From Phanerochaete sordida (taxonomy: Eukaryota > Basidiomycota > Agaricomycetes > Polyporales > Phanerochaetaceae): 48,538 nucleotides of DNA. This document shows positions 21,157 through 30,722 of this stretch, in pieces (the stretch's first letter is position 1; the number at the start of each line of letters is the position of its first letter). Location: contig BPQB01000134.1 of assembly GCA_019973155.2 (NCBI GenBank), forward strand, positions 1 to 48,538, given 5' to 3'. Under the pieces are notes generated by a model. It ran no database searches. It saw only the letters and a list, made by a program, of their open reading frames with translations, and was not told where the DNA came from. The translations under genes were made by a program, and so were the position numbers.

Positions 21157-22279
21157 TCAATCGCTGTCCTCGAATTCCACCGCCTGATACTTGCGCGCCT
21201 TCTGGCTCGGGTTCGCGAGCGACGCGCCCGGGCCGCGCCTCGGCAGCTTCTTCACGGCCTCTGCCCACACAAAGAAAATCAGCACTGCACACACCCCACC
21301 ACTCACAGCAAACCCACTGGCAGTCTCCTCCTGGATGAGCCGCTCGATGCTAGGGTCGAGCTCGGACACAGGCCCCGACGTGCGCCCGTGGTGCGCGCTG
21401 TGCTTGCGCTTCTCGTCCGCGAGCGCGCGCTCGAGCTGCGCGACCTTCATGTCCTCCGTCTTCTTCGGCTTTTGAGGGGTGCCTGGCAGAGACTTCGTGC
21501 TCTCGACGGGCGACTGCGACGCCTTGCGCTTCTCCGCGGCGGTGCGGTACGGCATGTACGCCTTCGCGGGACTCGGCGGCGCAGCGGCGGGCGGTGGCGC
21601 GACCGCGGACGATGATGTCGCCACCGGTGCCGGTGCGTCGCTGGCAGAGCTCGTGCTCGTCAGGTCGTACGGCGCCGGGCACATGCGGCACTTGTACTCT
21701 TTCGCGTTAGTGGCGATCTGCGCACGGGCGGTCAGCACCGTCCTCAAACCACGTCCCGCCGTCCTACCAGCGAGAACATGCTCGTCGCAAACGCCGCCGC
21801 GTCCGCGGGCGCGAGCTCCGTGAGCGAGATGCGCACCGGGCGCGGCGCCGTCGGGCCCAGCGTGAGCTATACGTTGCGCGATGTCAGCGGCGGACGGCGC
21901 GCGACGGTGGAGCACTGACGTTGATCTGCGCGCCGGCGTCGTCGCTCCAGTCGCCGACGTGCAGCTCGCCCTTGGTGAACATCTCGCCGAGGCTGTCTGC
22001 GAGCGCCTCGACGTCCTCGGGCTCGCGCCTGCTGCCCTGCGGCGCGCGTCAGGACTCAGCGGCGGGGGGCGCGGGGGGCGCGCGACTCACGAGGAAGGCC
22101 TCGACGTCGTGCGGCGTCCACTGGCCGGCCCACCAGCGCGGCGTCTTGTCGAGCGCGACGTGGAGCGTCCACGCCGTGCGGGTGGCCCTGGAGAGCACGA
22201 GGAACTTGAGGCTGCCCTGGTAGATGACCTGGATCAGCTCGTCGACGGCGAAGAAGTCGGAGGAGATGTCTATGGCCAT
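21157..22279 (-). CDS. PAXX/XRCC4-superfamily-like protein (candidate non-homologous end-joining factor)
   Basis: Five exons (22091-22279, 21920-22036, 21768-21866, 21318-21717, 21157-21260) give 302 residues. Residues 1-135 alternate beta-like strands with a helix (INLTLGP...VRISLTELAPADAAAF), as in the head domain of XRCC4/XLF/PAXX. Then come a helix, a Ser/Ala/Pro-rich linker, a short coiled coil (MKVAQLERALADEKRK) and a basic tail ending RRGPGASLANPSQKARKY and AVEFEDSD. The tail resembles the human PAXX C-terminus, recalled as PGESLINP, then basic residues, then GVDFDET; Val296 and Phe298 line up with Val199 and Phe201, which are needed for Ku binding. If right, it binds Ku in the nucleus. 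The head-domain match is weak; the tail is the main evidence. Confidence 0.7.
21261..21317 (-). other. 57-nt in-frame intron of the PAXX-like gene
   Basis: The donor GTGGGT and acceptor GGGCAG bound a stretch whose length is a multiple of three. If it is read through, the protein gains a false hydrophobic segment (VCAVLIFFVW) in front of the basic tail. A stronger-looking donor 11 nt downstream (GTGAGT) would shift the frame into an early stop and delete the tail. Confidence 0.65.
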
Positions 22280-22779
22280 GCTGACGCGCCCCTGGCTGGT
22301 GTGTATCGCTCAGACAGATGGGTGGAGAGCAGGAAGTGGCACTTTCAGGATATTGGACGCGACAAAGGAAGTCGGCTTCGAGTCGTAGACGCTCAAAGGA
22401 GCGGGGGCGTCATACCGCGTGATCCGCCTTTCTGCTTATGGCAGGTGTCGTGGGTTGTCTCGAGCGACCATCTCCTCGAGGCATACTATCGACGCGAACA
22501 CGCTACTCCTCTCGTGAAATTACAGCACTCGTCCATCATCATACGCGTCGTATTGTGATCATTATTTTGGCATAAATTGCCAGGTTACGCCCATAAAATG
22601 TAAGTATTACTGTGTCATTGCTTCAATGACGGTATCGTCGGTCGGTCATCAATTAGCTCATTTCGTGGTAAATACTCATCGATGCGGAAAGTAGTGCGAT
22701 TATATAAAACGCTGTCTCCATATCTCAATGAAATTGACTCAGCGAGAACCCTAACAGCCAAGATCATGGATGTCCATAC
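22280..22779. other. Intergenic, downstream flank of J-like copy A
   Basis: No gene is seen. Part of it (about 22350-22480) resembles the flank downstream of copy C (about 26500-26610): CAAAGGAAGT, GTAGACGC and CTGCTTATGG-x-AGGTG occur in the same order. This suggests that the duplicated unit included 3' flanking DNA. Confidence 0.4.
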
Positions 22780-24271
22780 CTAGGCCTCTTGGTTCAAGTC
22801 GTTTAGAAAGCCGGCGACGAGATCAACGGCACACTTTACGTTGGCACGTTCTGATTCTTGCACGCGTACGAGCACCGAAGCAAACTTATCCGGATGCCAG
22901 CGCAGGAGAGCCTTCTTCAAGATGCTGCGCTTGGCGCCGCCGGTCGTGGTGGAATCGGTAAACAAGAAGCGACGAACAGCGGCAAGGGTGATCTCCTGGG
23001 CATTATTTGGTGCGTCGAAGACAGGCCAGGGAATGCAGCCGAACGACAGAGCTCGCGCGCTGAGGATGTCCCAAGCAGAGTTGTAAACCCGTAACGCGTT
23101 CTCGGTCTTGAGCTTGGCGATTTCCCTAGCGTTGTTCGCTTCGGTCTCCTCGAGTGCGCGGGACAGCCTCGCTGTGTCTTCTCGAGCGCAGCGACGGGCT
23201 TCCTCAAGCTCTTGCGCATGCTTCCTTCTGGTCTCTCGTGCTTCCTTGACCAGTTCTGCGATCCGTGCTCGACCACTGCCCCACTGTACCTCTAGCCACG
23301 CCGCTCTCTCCCTCATATCATTTAACTCCATAGTCAACGCCGTGATCCGGTCCCGCGCAGCCGCATTCATCTCCACCTGAAAGCGGAGCGTCTCGCGAAT
23401 GTCTTCAGTTCGCCCATTACCTTGCGTCGCTGCGGTACCACCCTGATGTTGCGTGCGCGTGCTTGTCGTCTGTCGCTGCGATGACTCTCGAGACCTGCGC
23501 TCATGGCGCTCCCAGTCGGATGTGTTCTTCTCTGCGGCCCAGTCCGCGAGTTGCTCGACAATCTGTCTGATATGCGGCTCTGCTTGGTCGTGTGCGTCTT
23601 GATGCGTTTGCGTTCTCTACTTACATGTCAATAGTCTGCGTTGGACACAGCTCAACACCCACCTTGTAACCGCTCCGTCGCGCCCAGTCGAGCTCCGTGC
23701 ACAACAGAAGGCAAGTAGCTTCGAGATCCTTGGTCCGCCGCCTCGTCTGATCATGGGCGTGTTCTTCAATCACGCGTCGGCGCTCCTCATCGGCGAGCTT
23801 CTCCCTGTACCTCCGTGCATCGCTGGTCTTCGCCTGCAGCTTGGCCTGCGCGCTCTTCAGGTCGGACTCCAACCGCTTTATCTGCTGCTGAGCAGCAGCC
23901 CGCTCCTCGGCGTCCCTAGCCAGGCAGCGCTGCAGCACGTCGAGATCGCGAGCGAGGAGATCGACCGTGTCCTCGACAGCCCTCAGCGCCGTGCCCCACT
24001 CCTCGTCGAGCGCGCGCATCGCCGCCTGTCCAGAGCACTCCGTGTCCGCCATGCGGCCGAGCCAGTCGCACGTGTACCGCGCCTGGACGGGCATGTTGGT
24101 GCGGAGGTCCGTCAGAGCGGCCCTGCGCTCGTGCTTTTGCGTCCTGCGTCCCTGCGTGGAGCGGTTGGCGAGCTCGTAGAGCTGGCGCAGGTGGTACTCC
24201 AGCCAGGACAGGTCCTTGTACAGGCATGGCAGGGGGCCTGCGTCCGCTGTGGTTGTGCCATGGGAAGCCAT
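22780..24271 (-). CDS. J-like HPDK coiled-coil protein, copy A
   Basis: Exons 23663-24271 and 22780-23616 (46-nt intron GTGGGT...GTAG) give 481 residues. The N-terminal part (LYKDLSWLEYHLRQL) is helical, followed by a long coiled coil rich in Glu, Arg, Ala and Leu, a polar Gln/Thr linker around the intron, a second coiled coil, and a C-terminal module: YNSAWDIL...LSF...IPWP...EIT...RRFLF...KKALLRWHPDKF (His near 444), SER...V, ending LNDLNQEA. HPD between two helices recalls a J domain, but no canonical helix I is seen. No signal or membrane segment. The splice choice restores an equal-length linker with copy B. The start was chosen by alignment to the other copies. Function unknown; an Hsp70 partner is a guess. 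Confidence 0.85.
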
Positions 24272-24669
24272 GGGAGGTGGGTCCCGCTGTCGGATAGCAG
24301 AGGCGAGAATTCGAACATTCATCAAGGTACCGCCGCGAGTGGGATTATGCATCATGAGTCGCGCCTCGTCACGCTCACGTGAAAGTGGTCACTTCGCAGT
24401 AGCCGAGCGAAGCCACGCGACGTGCCTTCTGGTCTCTTCTGGTGCGGGTGTTCTCTCTTAGGATTGAATACATATGCCTACCAGCTATCGCTCCCTAGTA
24501 GCGTCGATTGATAATTATTATCATACACGTAAGATATGAACTAGGGCGAACATCCGAGCCGCCGTAGCGACATTTTGGAATAACCAATTCGAGGGTTATG
24601 CGTGCCGTCATCTAGATATTGTCGTATATGTTAGAGCCCACAATGCATTAGAGCCGACGAAGGACACAC
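24272..24669. other. Intergenic between copies B and A
   Basis: Upstream region of copy A with the composite element, then AT-richer sequence down to the stop codon of copy B. No gene is seen. Confidence 0.5.
24368..24392 (-). promoter_or_regulatory. Composite GTGAC / CACGTG / GTGAC element of copy A
   Basis: On the plus strand: GTCAC, 3 nt, CACGTG, 6 nt, GTCAC. It lies 97-121 nt upstream of the start. CACGTG is a bHLH-type E-box; the flanking direct GTCAC repeats may bind a second factor. Confidence 0.75.
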
Positions 24670-26167
24670 CTAGCCATCTTGATTCAGATCATTGAGATAT
24701 CCAGCGACGAGGTTCACTGCGCGCTTTACGCTGTCCCGTTCCGACTCTCGGACGCACTCCAACACGGAGCCGAACTTGTCGGGATGCCAGCGCAGAAGGG
24801 CCCTCTTCAAAATGGCACGCTTGGTCTCGAAAGCGGTGCTTGAGTCGGGAAGCAAGAAGCGGCGGACAGCGACAAGGCTGATGTCTTCCGGACTCTTCGG
24901 CGCGTCGAGCATGGGCCAAGGTATGTCGTCGAAGGACAGGATGCGAGCGGTGAGGATTCCCCAACAGGCCTCGTAGGTGCGTACTGCGCCCGCGTCCTGC
25001 AGCTTGACGACCTCTTGGACGTGACCTTCCTTGGTGTCTAGGAGCGTGCGAGACATCTTCTCGATCGCTGCCTCCGCGCGTCGCCGGGCTTCGTCCAGAT
25101 CTTGTGCGTGCTTGACTTCCACTTCTCGCGACGTGTCCAGGAGCTCCATGATCCGACCCTTGGCGCACCAGAGGGCGTCCTGCTTCTGTTCCAGTTCATT
25201 CTTGACCTCTCGCAACTCTTGGACTAGCGCAGCGATCCGGATCTCTGCAGCGGCGTTCATCTCCTGTTGGAAGGAGAAGCGCTCTTCAGCCGTAGTCCGC
25301 GATCGACGTTCCTCGGCACGATTGTGTTCCTGCGAGCCTGACGGCGGTGGAGGCCGTGAATATTCGTGCGAATGCCCCGCACGACGGTTCAACTCGCGTG
25401 TATTCTCCTCCGACGCCCGATCCGCGAGGTCCTTAAGCAGTTGTCTGACGGCCGGCGCCGTCTGCTCATATTGGCTTGTGAACTGAACAGGAGTCTGCAA
25501 GGCATCAGTCTACAGCCCTCCCACCACAGGAATGAATCTGGAAGCTCACCCCATACCCGCCATGGTTGGCCCAGTCGAGCTGCCTGGCGATGATGAGACT
25601 GGCGGCTCGCATATCGTCAAGCCGATCTGCAGTGCGCAGACGAGACTCTTCGCTGTCCATGCGCTCGCGTTCCGCTTCGAGTCTCTTCCGCCGCTCGGCC
25701 TTGGCTTCGTTCGACTTGGCGCTCAGCTCGGCACGAACTCTCGTCAGCTCGTCCTCCAGCTGCCTCGTCGTCTGCGCAGCAGCAGTCTCCGCGTGATACT
25801 CGGCTTCCAGATGCCACCATAGCGCGTCAAGACTGCTTCTGAGGGTGCGCGCCCTGTCTTGGATCGTACCCGAAATCGTGGCAGCTTCCTGCTCGAGAGC
25901 AGCTGCCTTGTACTGGCCCTGGCGTTCTGCTTCCGTGAGATAGTCGAGTATATCCTTTGCGGTCATCACATGCCAGGGAGGGTATGTGCGCAGCGGAGCG
26001 ATGACTGCGTCGCGTCGTTGGTCCCGGGCCACCCGATCTGCGCTGGAGCGTCCGAGGACATCGCTGAGGCTTGGTAGGTGACAATCCAGCTGATAGAGGT
26101 CGTGGTAGACGGCCTTGAGGTAACCTACCGAGGTTTGGGATGCGTCCTTCGGGACCGGCACTGGCAT
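24670..26167 (-). CDS. J-like HPDK coiled-coil protein, copy B
   Basis: Exons 25550-26167 and 24670-25494 (55-nt intron GTGAGC...TTGCAG) give 480 residues. Order as in copy A: helical N-terminus (GYLKAVYHDLYQLDCHL), coiled coil, linker, second coiled coil (EMNAAAEIRIAALVQEL), then YEACWGIL, LSFDDIPWP, EDISLVAVRRFLL, KRALLRWHPDKF (His near 443), SERDSVKRAVNLVAGYLNDL. It is the closest relative of copy A: linker length is identical and EMNAAA is shared. The ATG lies 80 nt downstream of the composite element. Function unknown. The module resembles the J-like stretch of NFKBIL1-type proteins (WHPDKF followed by a helix), which I infer by eye only. Confidence 0.87.
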
Positions 26168-26747
26168 TTTTCTGGTTTTGAGGTGGTGGTAGTGCTAAAG
26201 ACGAGAACACGAACCTCGGGAGGCTACCAATAATGTACCACGTCTCGTCACTTGCACGTGAGGACGGTCACTCCTCGAGTAGATAGCAAGACAATGAAAT
26301 CGAGTCTCCCCTACAGTATGAACGAGCCGAAGCGGAAGGGCTCGAGAGGCTTCATGATCTCGGAAATGGGCTCACATCTCGGAGATTGGCCAGCTAATTA
26401 GCATTCAAGTCAAGACGATAGCCCTCGTTAAGTTCACCGAAACGTGCAGGTTGTGGTGGATCGACATAGAAGCCGAGAGCAGACACGGAGGAGGGTCGTA
26501 CTGGCACAAAGAAAGTGCCTCCCGGGCTGTAGCCTGTAGACGCCTGTGCCAAGGCGCTCCGCCGCCCTGCTGCTTATGGAAGGTGCTGTGGTTCCGTCGC
26601 CAGCGATGTGCCGCTGGCGTTCTGTATGAACCGACCTAAATCGTCCTATATTTTCTGGTCGATATTACCATACGATGTACAATACAATGATAGGCTAATC
26701 TTCGAGGCACGCATGATTCGAATCGACAGAACTCTGCGCATACAGAC
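26168..26747. other. Intergenic between copies C and B
   Basis: Holds the copy B promoter element and, near 26500-26610, a segment similar to the one downstream of copy A. No gene is seen. Confidence 0.5.
26247..26271 (-). promoter_or_regulatory. Composite GTGAC / CACGTG / GTGAC element of copy B
   Basis: GTCAC, 3 nt, CACGTG, 6 nt, GTCAC on the plus strand, 80-104 nt upstream of the start, with spacing identical to copy A. Confidence 0.75.
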
Positions 26748-28161
26748 CTAGATCCCACAATTGAGATCATTCAAATACCCTGCGATGAGGTTCACGGCCT
26801 GCTCCACGTCGTCCCTGTCGGACTCTTGCACGCGCTGCAGCACGGCATTGAACTTGTCCGGGTGCCAGACCAGGAGCGCCTTCTTCAAGACGGCGCGTCT
26901 CAACTTGCCTTGCAAGCGCGATTCGGAGAACATGAATTCACGGACAGCGCCAAGGGTGATATCTTCCGGCGTTCGCGGTACGTCGACCATTGGCCAGGGA
27001 ATGCTGTCGAAAGATAGGGTGCGGCTGGCGAGGATATTCCAGAGGCGGTCGTAGGTGCGCGAAGCGTCCATCTGCTTCTGCTTGAGGACAGCCTGGGCCC
27101 GGGTTTTGTCTGCCACGGTTAGAGCAGAACGCAGCTTGCTCAAGTCCTCTTGTCTGTATCGGCGAGCACGCTGCAGCTCCTCTGCATGCTTGTTGTGCAA
27201 CTCTTTGAGTTCCTGGCTCAGCGTCGCGATCTGAACCTGTGCCTTGGTGTGCATATCTTCTCGAAGGCGAAGCTTCTTTTCGGCCTCCTCGGCGCGACGA
27301 ACTGCGGCTCCAGCGCTGCGATTGGCGGCCTCCAGATCGCGCCGAAGCTGTGCGATGTCGCTCAAATGTTGCTGTCGTTCTCGGCCTTGGACTTCGGCAC
27401 GTTCTTTCAAGGATTTGATGAGGTTGTCGATCTCGAAATCGGCTTCAGGTGCTGAGTCGCCACCCGGCGTGCTTCCGTTTGAGTCCGCGCTGGGCTTGCC
27501 ACGACGTATGAGCTGACCGCAGATTTGAGGATGCAGATCCACTCACCTCACGATCGCCACCCTCTGGCTTTAGGCGGCCCAGATCTTTGCTAAGGAGGAG
27601 GCAGACAGCTTCGAACGAGTCCAGACGCTGCACAGTCTGCAAATGGAGCTCCTGCTCGCGCTGGCGTTTGGCCGTCTCCTCGAAATGCAACAGCTTCTCG
27701 AGCCTCAGCTCCTCCGCCTTCGCCCGCAGCTCTGTCTGCGCCTCCTCCAAGTCGGCCTCAAGCCGCTTCATACGCACCACCGCGTTGTCCTCTGCGCGCG
27801 ACTCGGCATCTATGGCCCACCACGCCTTGTCCATGCTGTCCTTCAGCCTGTCGGCGGACCGCTGGCACGACGTAAGCGCCTCGCCACCGTTCGTTTCGAG
27901 ATCGCCGGTCTGCGCGTCGTCGTCGCGGTCGCCCTCTGCCATGCGGTCGAGCAGCGCGTGCGCATCCTCTGCGTCGCCCGGGATGTGCGCGCGGAGCTCT
28001 TCGCGCGCGGTGGTGCGCCGTGTCGTGTGCGCCACCCGTGCTGCGGCAAGCCGTTCGTAGAAGCCGGCATGGCGCGAGAGATCGTAGGTGACCCACGCGA
28101 GTTCGCTGTACGCGCCGGAAATGTAGTCTCGTGCAGTCTTAGAGGGAGGCGGTGCGTCCAT
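26748..28161 (-). CDS. J-like HPDK coiled-coil protein, copy C
   Basis: Exon 1 is 27547-28161; exon 2 ends at 26748 and begins at 27494 if the acceptor is GGCAAG (52-nt intron), giving 453 residues. A 34-nt alternative ending TCAG would add six residues but is too short for a usual intron, so this splice site is uncertain. The N-terminal helix (YISGAYSELAWVTYDL) and coiled coil match the family. The C-terminal module reads YDRLWNIL, LSFDSIPWP, EDITLGAVREFMF, KKALLVWHPDKF (His near 416; Val replaces the usual Arg), VNLIAGYLNDL. No composite GTGAC/CACGTG element is found upstream, unlike the other five copies. Function unknown. Confidence 0.82.
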
Positions 28162-28850
28162 GCTGCTGCGGGGCTGGCGTCGTCGAGATGGATGTCAGGA
28201 TAGATGTTGGGGTTGGGATATGAGAGGTAGGACGTACATGTGTGGAGCAATCGATATCTGCCGCTCGAATATTCTTGTGTTGTTTTTATCAGCCAAAGTA
28301 CAAAGCAATCTCGAACTAGAAGGGCCATGTAGCGTGCTCACCTGGTGATCTCATGCGCATTAATGGGCAATATCGGACATGGCAACCACCGAGAAGTGCG
28401 CCCGTCTGTCTATGGGCAGCAAAAGGAGGATCATTCTCCCTACCATGGATTCCAAAAATCTGGTACTTTCTGAAGGCCGTGTATAGGCTTGTTGGAATAT
28501 TTTCGCTCGACGCTGCCACTGGTCGACGACATAGAGCAACCGCAACGGCGCTAGACTGGAATGATGCGTCTGCGCGCTTGTGGAAGCCATTGCGAGTTGG
28601 CACCGACGTCCGCCTCATTTTCGTGCCAGATGCGCTCGTCCACCTCCACACTATGCATATATCCAGTCATATCGCAGATATCTCTCGAAGGATCGAATTT
28701 GGCGAGTTGTCGCAGAATTATACCAGTCAAAACACTCAGCAAATGGAAATAGACGCGGCGTCTAGAAGCCGACGACGTTGAGCTCGTCCCTCATCTTTCT
28801 ACTCGTCTCCGGACGCTAGAGTCTATAGGAAACGTGGTCAGTCGAACACC
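28162..28850. other. Intergenic between copies D and C, possible gene remnant
   Basis: This holds the copy C promoter, without the shared element. On the minus strand at 28551-28742 a 63-codon frame reads like real protein (LAKFDPSRDICDMTGY, VEVDERIWHENEADVGA) but has no start context, partner exon or family I recognise, and stops follow. It may be a broken gene piece, or the end of a longer spliced form of copy D (see there). Confidence 0.3.
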
Positions 28851-30293
28851 TTAATCCTGGTTTAGTGGGCATACCTCATTCACTAGGTCATTGAGATAGC
28901 TGGCGACGAGATCTATCCCGCGCTTCACGTTTACCTTCTCCGACTCCTGCGTCCGCTCCAGCTTGGTGACCCACTTGTCCGGGTGCCAGCGCGTTCGCTC
29001 CTTCTTGGCGACTTCAAGCTTCGACCGGCCGTCGCGACGCGCCTCAGAAAGCAGAAAATCGCGAATACTTTCTGGGGTGATCTCCTCCGGAGTCTGCGGC
29101 GCCTCGACCGTGGGCCAAGGGATGGTAGCGAACGACAGCGCGGGATTGTCGAGGATGCTCCAGAGGGTGTCGTAGGTGCGCGATGCGTGCTGCAGCCTGT
29201 AGGTGGCAATCTCGCTGGCCTGATTCTTCTTCGTAACTTCGAGGACGCGGCGCAGCCTGTTCACGTCGCCTAGAGCGCGGTTAAGCGCGTTCTCCGACTC
29301 TTCTGTCTTCTTCATCTCCTCCCCTACCTCCTCCTTCAGGGCCTCGATCTTACTCTCGGCACGCAAGGCCTTCTCCTGCTGCCGAAGAAGCTTCTCCTCT
29401 GCCATCTGGGCACGACGTTCCGCGTCTTCGGCGCGCCGTTGCGCATTGGCCAGATCCTTACGGACGAGCTCCTCCATCTGGCGCTCATGCAGGGCTTGCG
29501 CTTCGGCACGCGCCCTCGCTTGAGCCGCGATGTGACGGAAGAGCTGGAAGAACCGGCCGCCGTCGTCCTTCCTGGCGTCATAGTACTGATCTTCAATCTT
29601 CGCCTTTTTCTTGGGGGCGGCGCCCTTGGCCTTCTGGGACGCTTCCGTCTTCACAGCGGGGTGCGGCTTCGGAGCCGGCTGGGCCTTCGCATTTTGGTGC
29701 CTCTTGAGGTCGTCGACGGTACCCAATGCGTGACAGAGCTCGCAGTAGAGAACGACGCACGCAGCCTCGAAGTGCTTGGTGTCTTCTTCAGCTTGCAGAC
29801 GACGGCTGTGCGCGTCCAGGCATTTAGCATATTCATCGCATTTCTTCCTCCTCTCTTCGTCGGCTTCCTTGGTCTTCGCGCTCAACTTGTCCTGAAGCTC
29901 CTTCAGCAGCGCTTTGGTGCGGCTCGTCTTATGCTGCTTCGCCTCTTCAAGCTGGTGGAGATGCTTCGCAAGGCTGCTCTCGACGGCCTCGACCTTGCTC
30001 TCGATCGCCCTAAACGCCGCACCGAGCTCACCCTCGAGAGCGCGCATCGTCTTCCGGTCCTCGCGCGCGCGTTCGGCGATGCTGTCGAGAAGCTCGTGGA
30101 CAACGGTCGCTTGTGCGGGGATACGCGCACGGAGCTCCTCGAGCGCGTCCCGTCGCCAGAGTTCTTCGCTGCGCTGCTCGACGCCGAGGCGGCAGGCGAG
30201 CCGCCCGGCTTCGGGCAGCGCATGCTCGAACCAGGTGAGGTCGCGGCGCATCGCCGCAAGATAGTCCGTTTGCGCGGATTGAGGTTTGGGCAT
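28851..30293 (-). CDS. J-like HPDK coiled-coil protein, copy D
   Basis: One exon encodes 480 residues. Order: YLAAMRRDLTWFEHALPEAG, coiled coil to about residue 175, FEAACVVLYCEL, a Lys/Ala/Pro-rich linker (AKGAAPKKKAKIE, like a nuclear localisation signal), a long second coiled coil (about 240-365), then YDTLWSIL, LSFATIPWP, EEITPESIRDFLL, RTRWHPDKW (His near 437), SEKVNVKRGIDLVASYLNDL. It lacks the linker intron of copies A-C. A good intron (28823-28874; GTATGC, CTGAC, TATAG) could replace the last eight codons with TLASGDE ending at 28799; both forms have 480 residues. Function unknown. Confidence 0.87.
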   Translation of the reverse strand: MPKPQSAQTDYLAAMRRDLTWFEHALPEAGRLACRLGVEQRSEELWRRDALEELRARIPAQATVVHELLDSIAERAREDRKTMRALEGELGAAFRAIESKVEAVESSLAKHLHQLEEAKQHKTSRTKALLKELQDKLSAKTKEADEERRKKCDEYAKCLDAHSRRLQAEEDTKHFEAACVVLYCELCHALGTVDDLKRHQNAKAQPAPKPHPAVKTEASQKAKGAAPKKKAKIEDQYYDARKDDGGRFFQLFRHIAAQARARAEAQALHERQMEELVRKDLANAQRRAEDAERRAQMAEEKLLRQQEKALRAESKIEALKEEVGEEMKKTEESENALNRALGDVNRLRRVLEVTKKNQASEIATYRLQHASRTYDTLWSILDNPALSFATIPWPTVEAPQTPEEITPESIRDFLLSEARRDGRSKLEVAKKERTRWHPDKWVTKLERTQESEKVNVKRGIDLVASYLNDLVNEVCPLNQD

Positions 30294-30722
30294 TGCTTCT
30301 GGAGATGAGCGAGGTCGAGGTGGCCGTTCAAACGAGAGGTGGACTCCTAAAATTCTTGGCCGTGACTCGGGCGCAACTCGCGCGTGTCACGCTTCACGTG
30401 GACGCCGTCACCGTGCGCGACGCTGCGGACGTAGCTCTCGTCTTTTCTCTGCATTCATGAGCATACGTATCGTCTACCTTCTCCACACTCGTACTGAAAA
30501 ATGCATGAAAATGCGCGAACTTCTGGACAATCTACCCGAAATAGTTCTACGGAGGAAGACGGCGCGATGGGCAAGCAGACGAGTCACGAGGCAGCAAGCC
30601 TTCAAAGTCAGATCCTTGTACCTAAAGGGATGCACTTCGTGACCTTGACACTGTACGAAATTTCTGGAGGTATAGTAAGCAGCAGCCTGCAATTAGAGTG
30701 CCAGGACACGACTCATGCATAC
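30294..30722. other. Intergenic between copies E and D
   Basis: Contains the copy D promoter element; no gene seen. Confidence 0.5.
30386..30411 (-). promoter_or_regulatory. Composite GTGAC / CACGTG / GTGAC element of copy D
   Basis: GTCAC, 4 nt, CACGTG, 6 nt, GTCAC on the plus strand, 93-118 nt upstream of the start. Confidence 0.75.

Noticed and set aside
21157..21915. Membrane-anchored reading of the PAXX-like protein
   Set aside because: The hydrophobic segment is translated intron; removing the 57-nt GT-AG intron keeps the frame and the tail.
29439..30308. 289-codon plus-strand frame opposite copy D
   Set aside because: Antisense shadow of the coiled-coil gene; Leu/Arg/Phe-rich reading of Glu/Lys/Arg codons.
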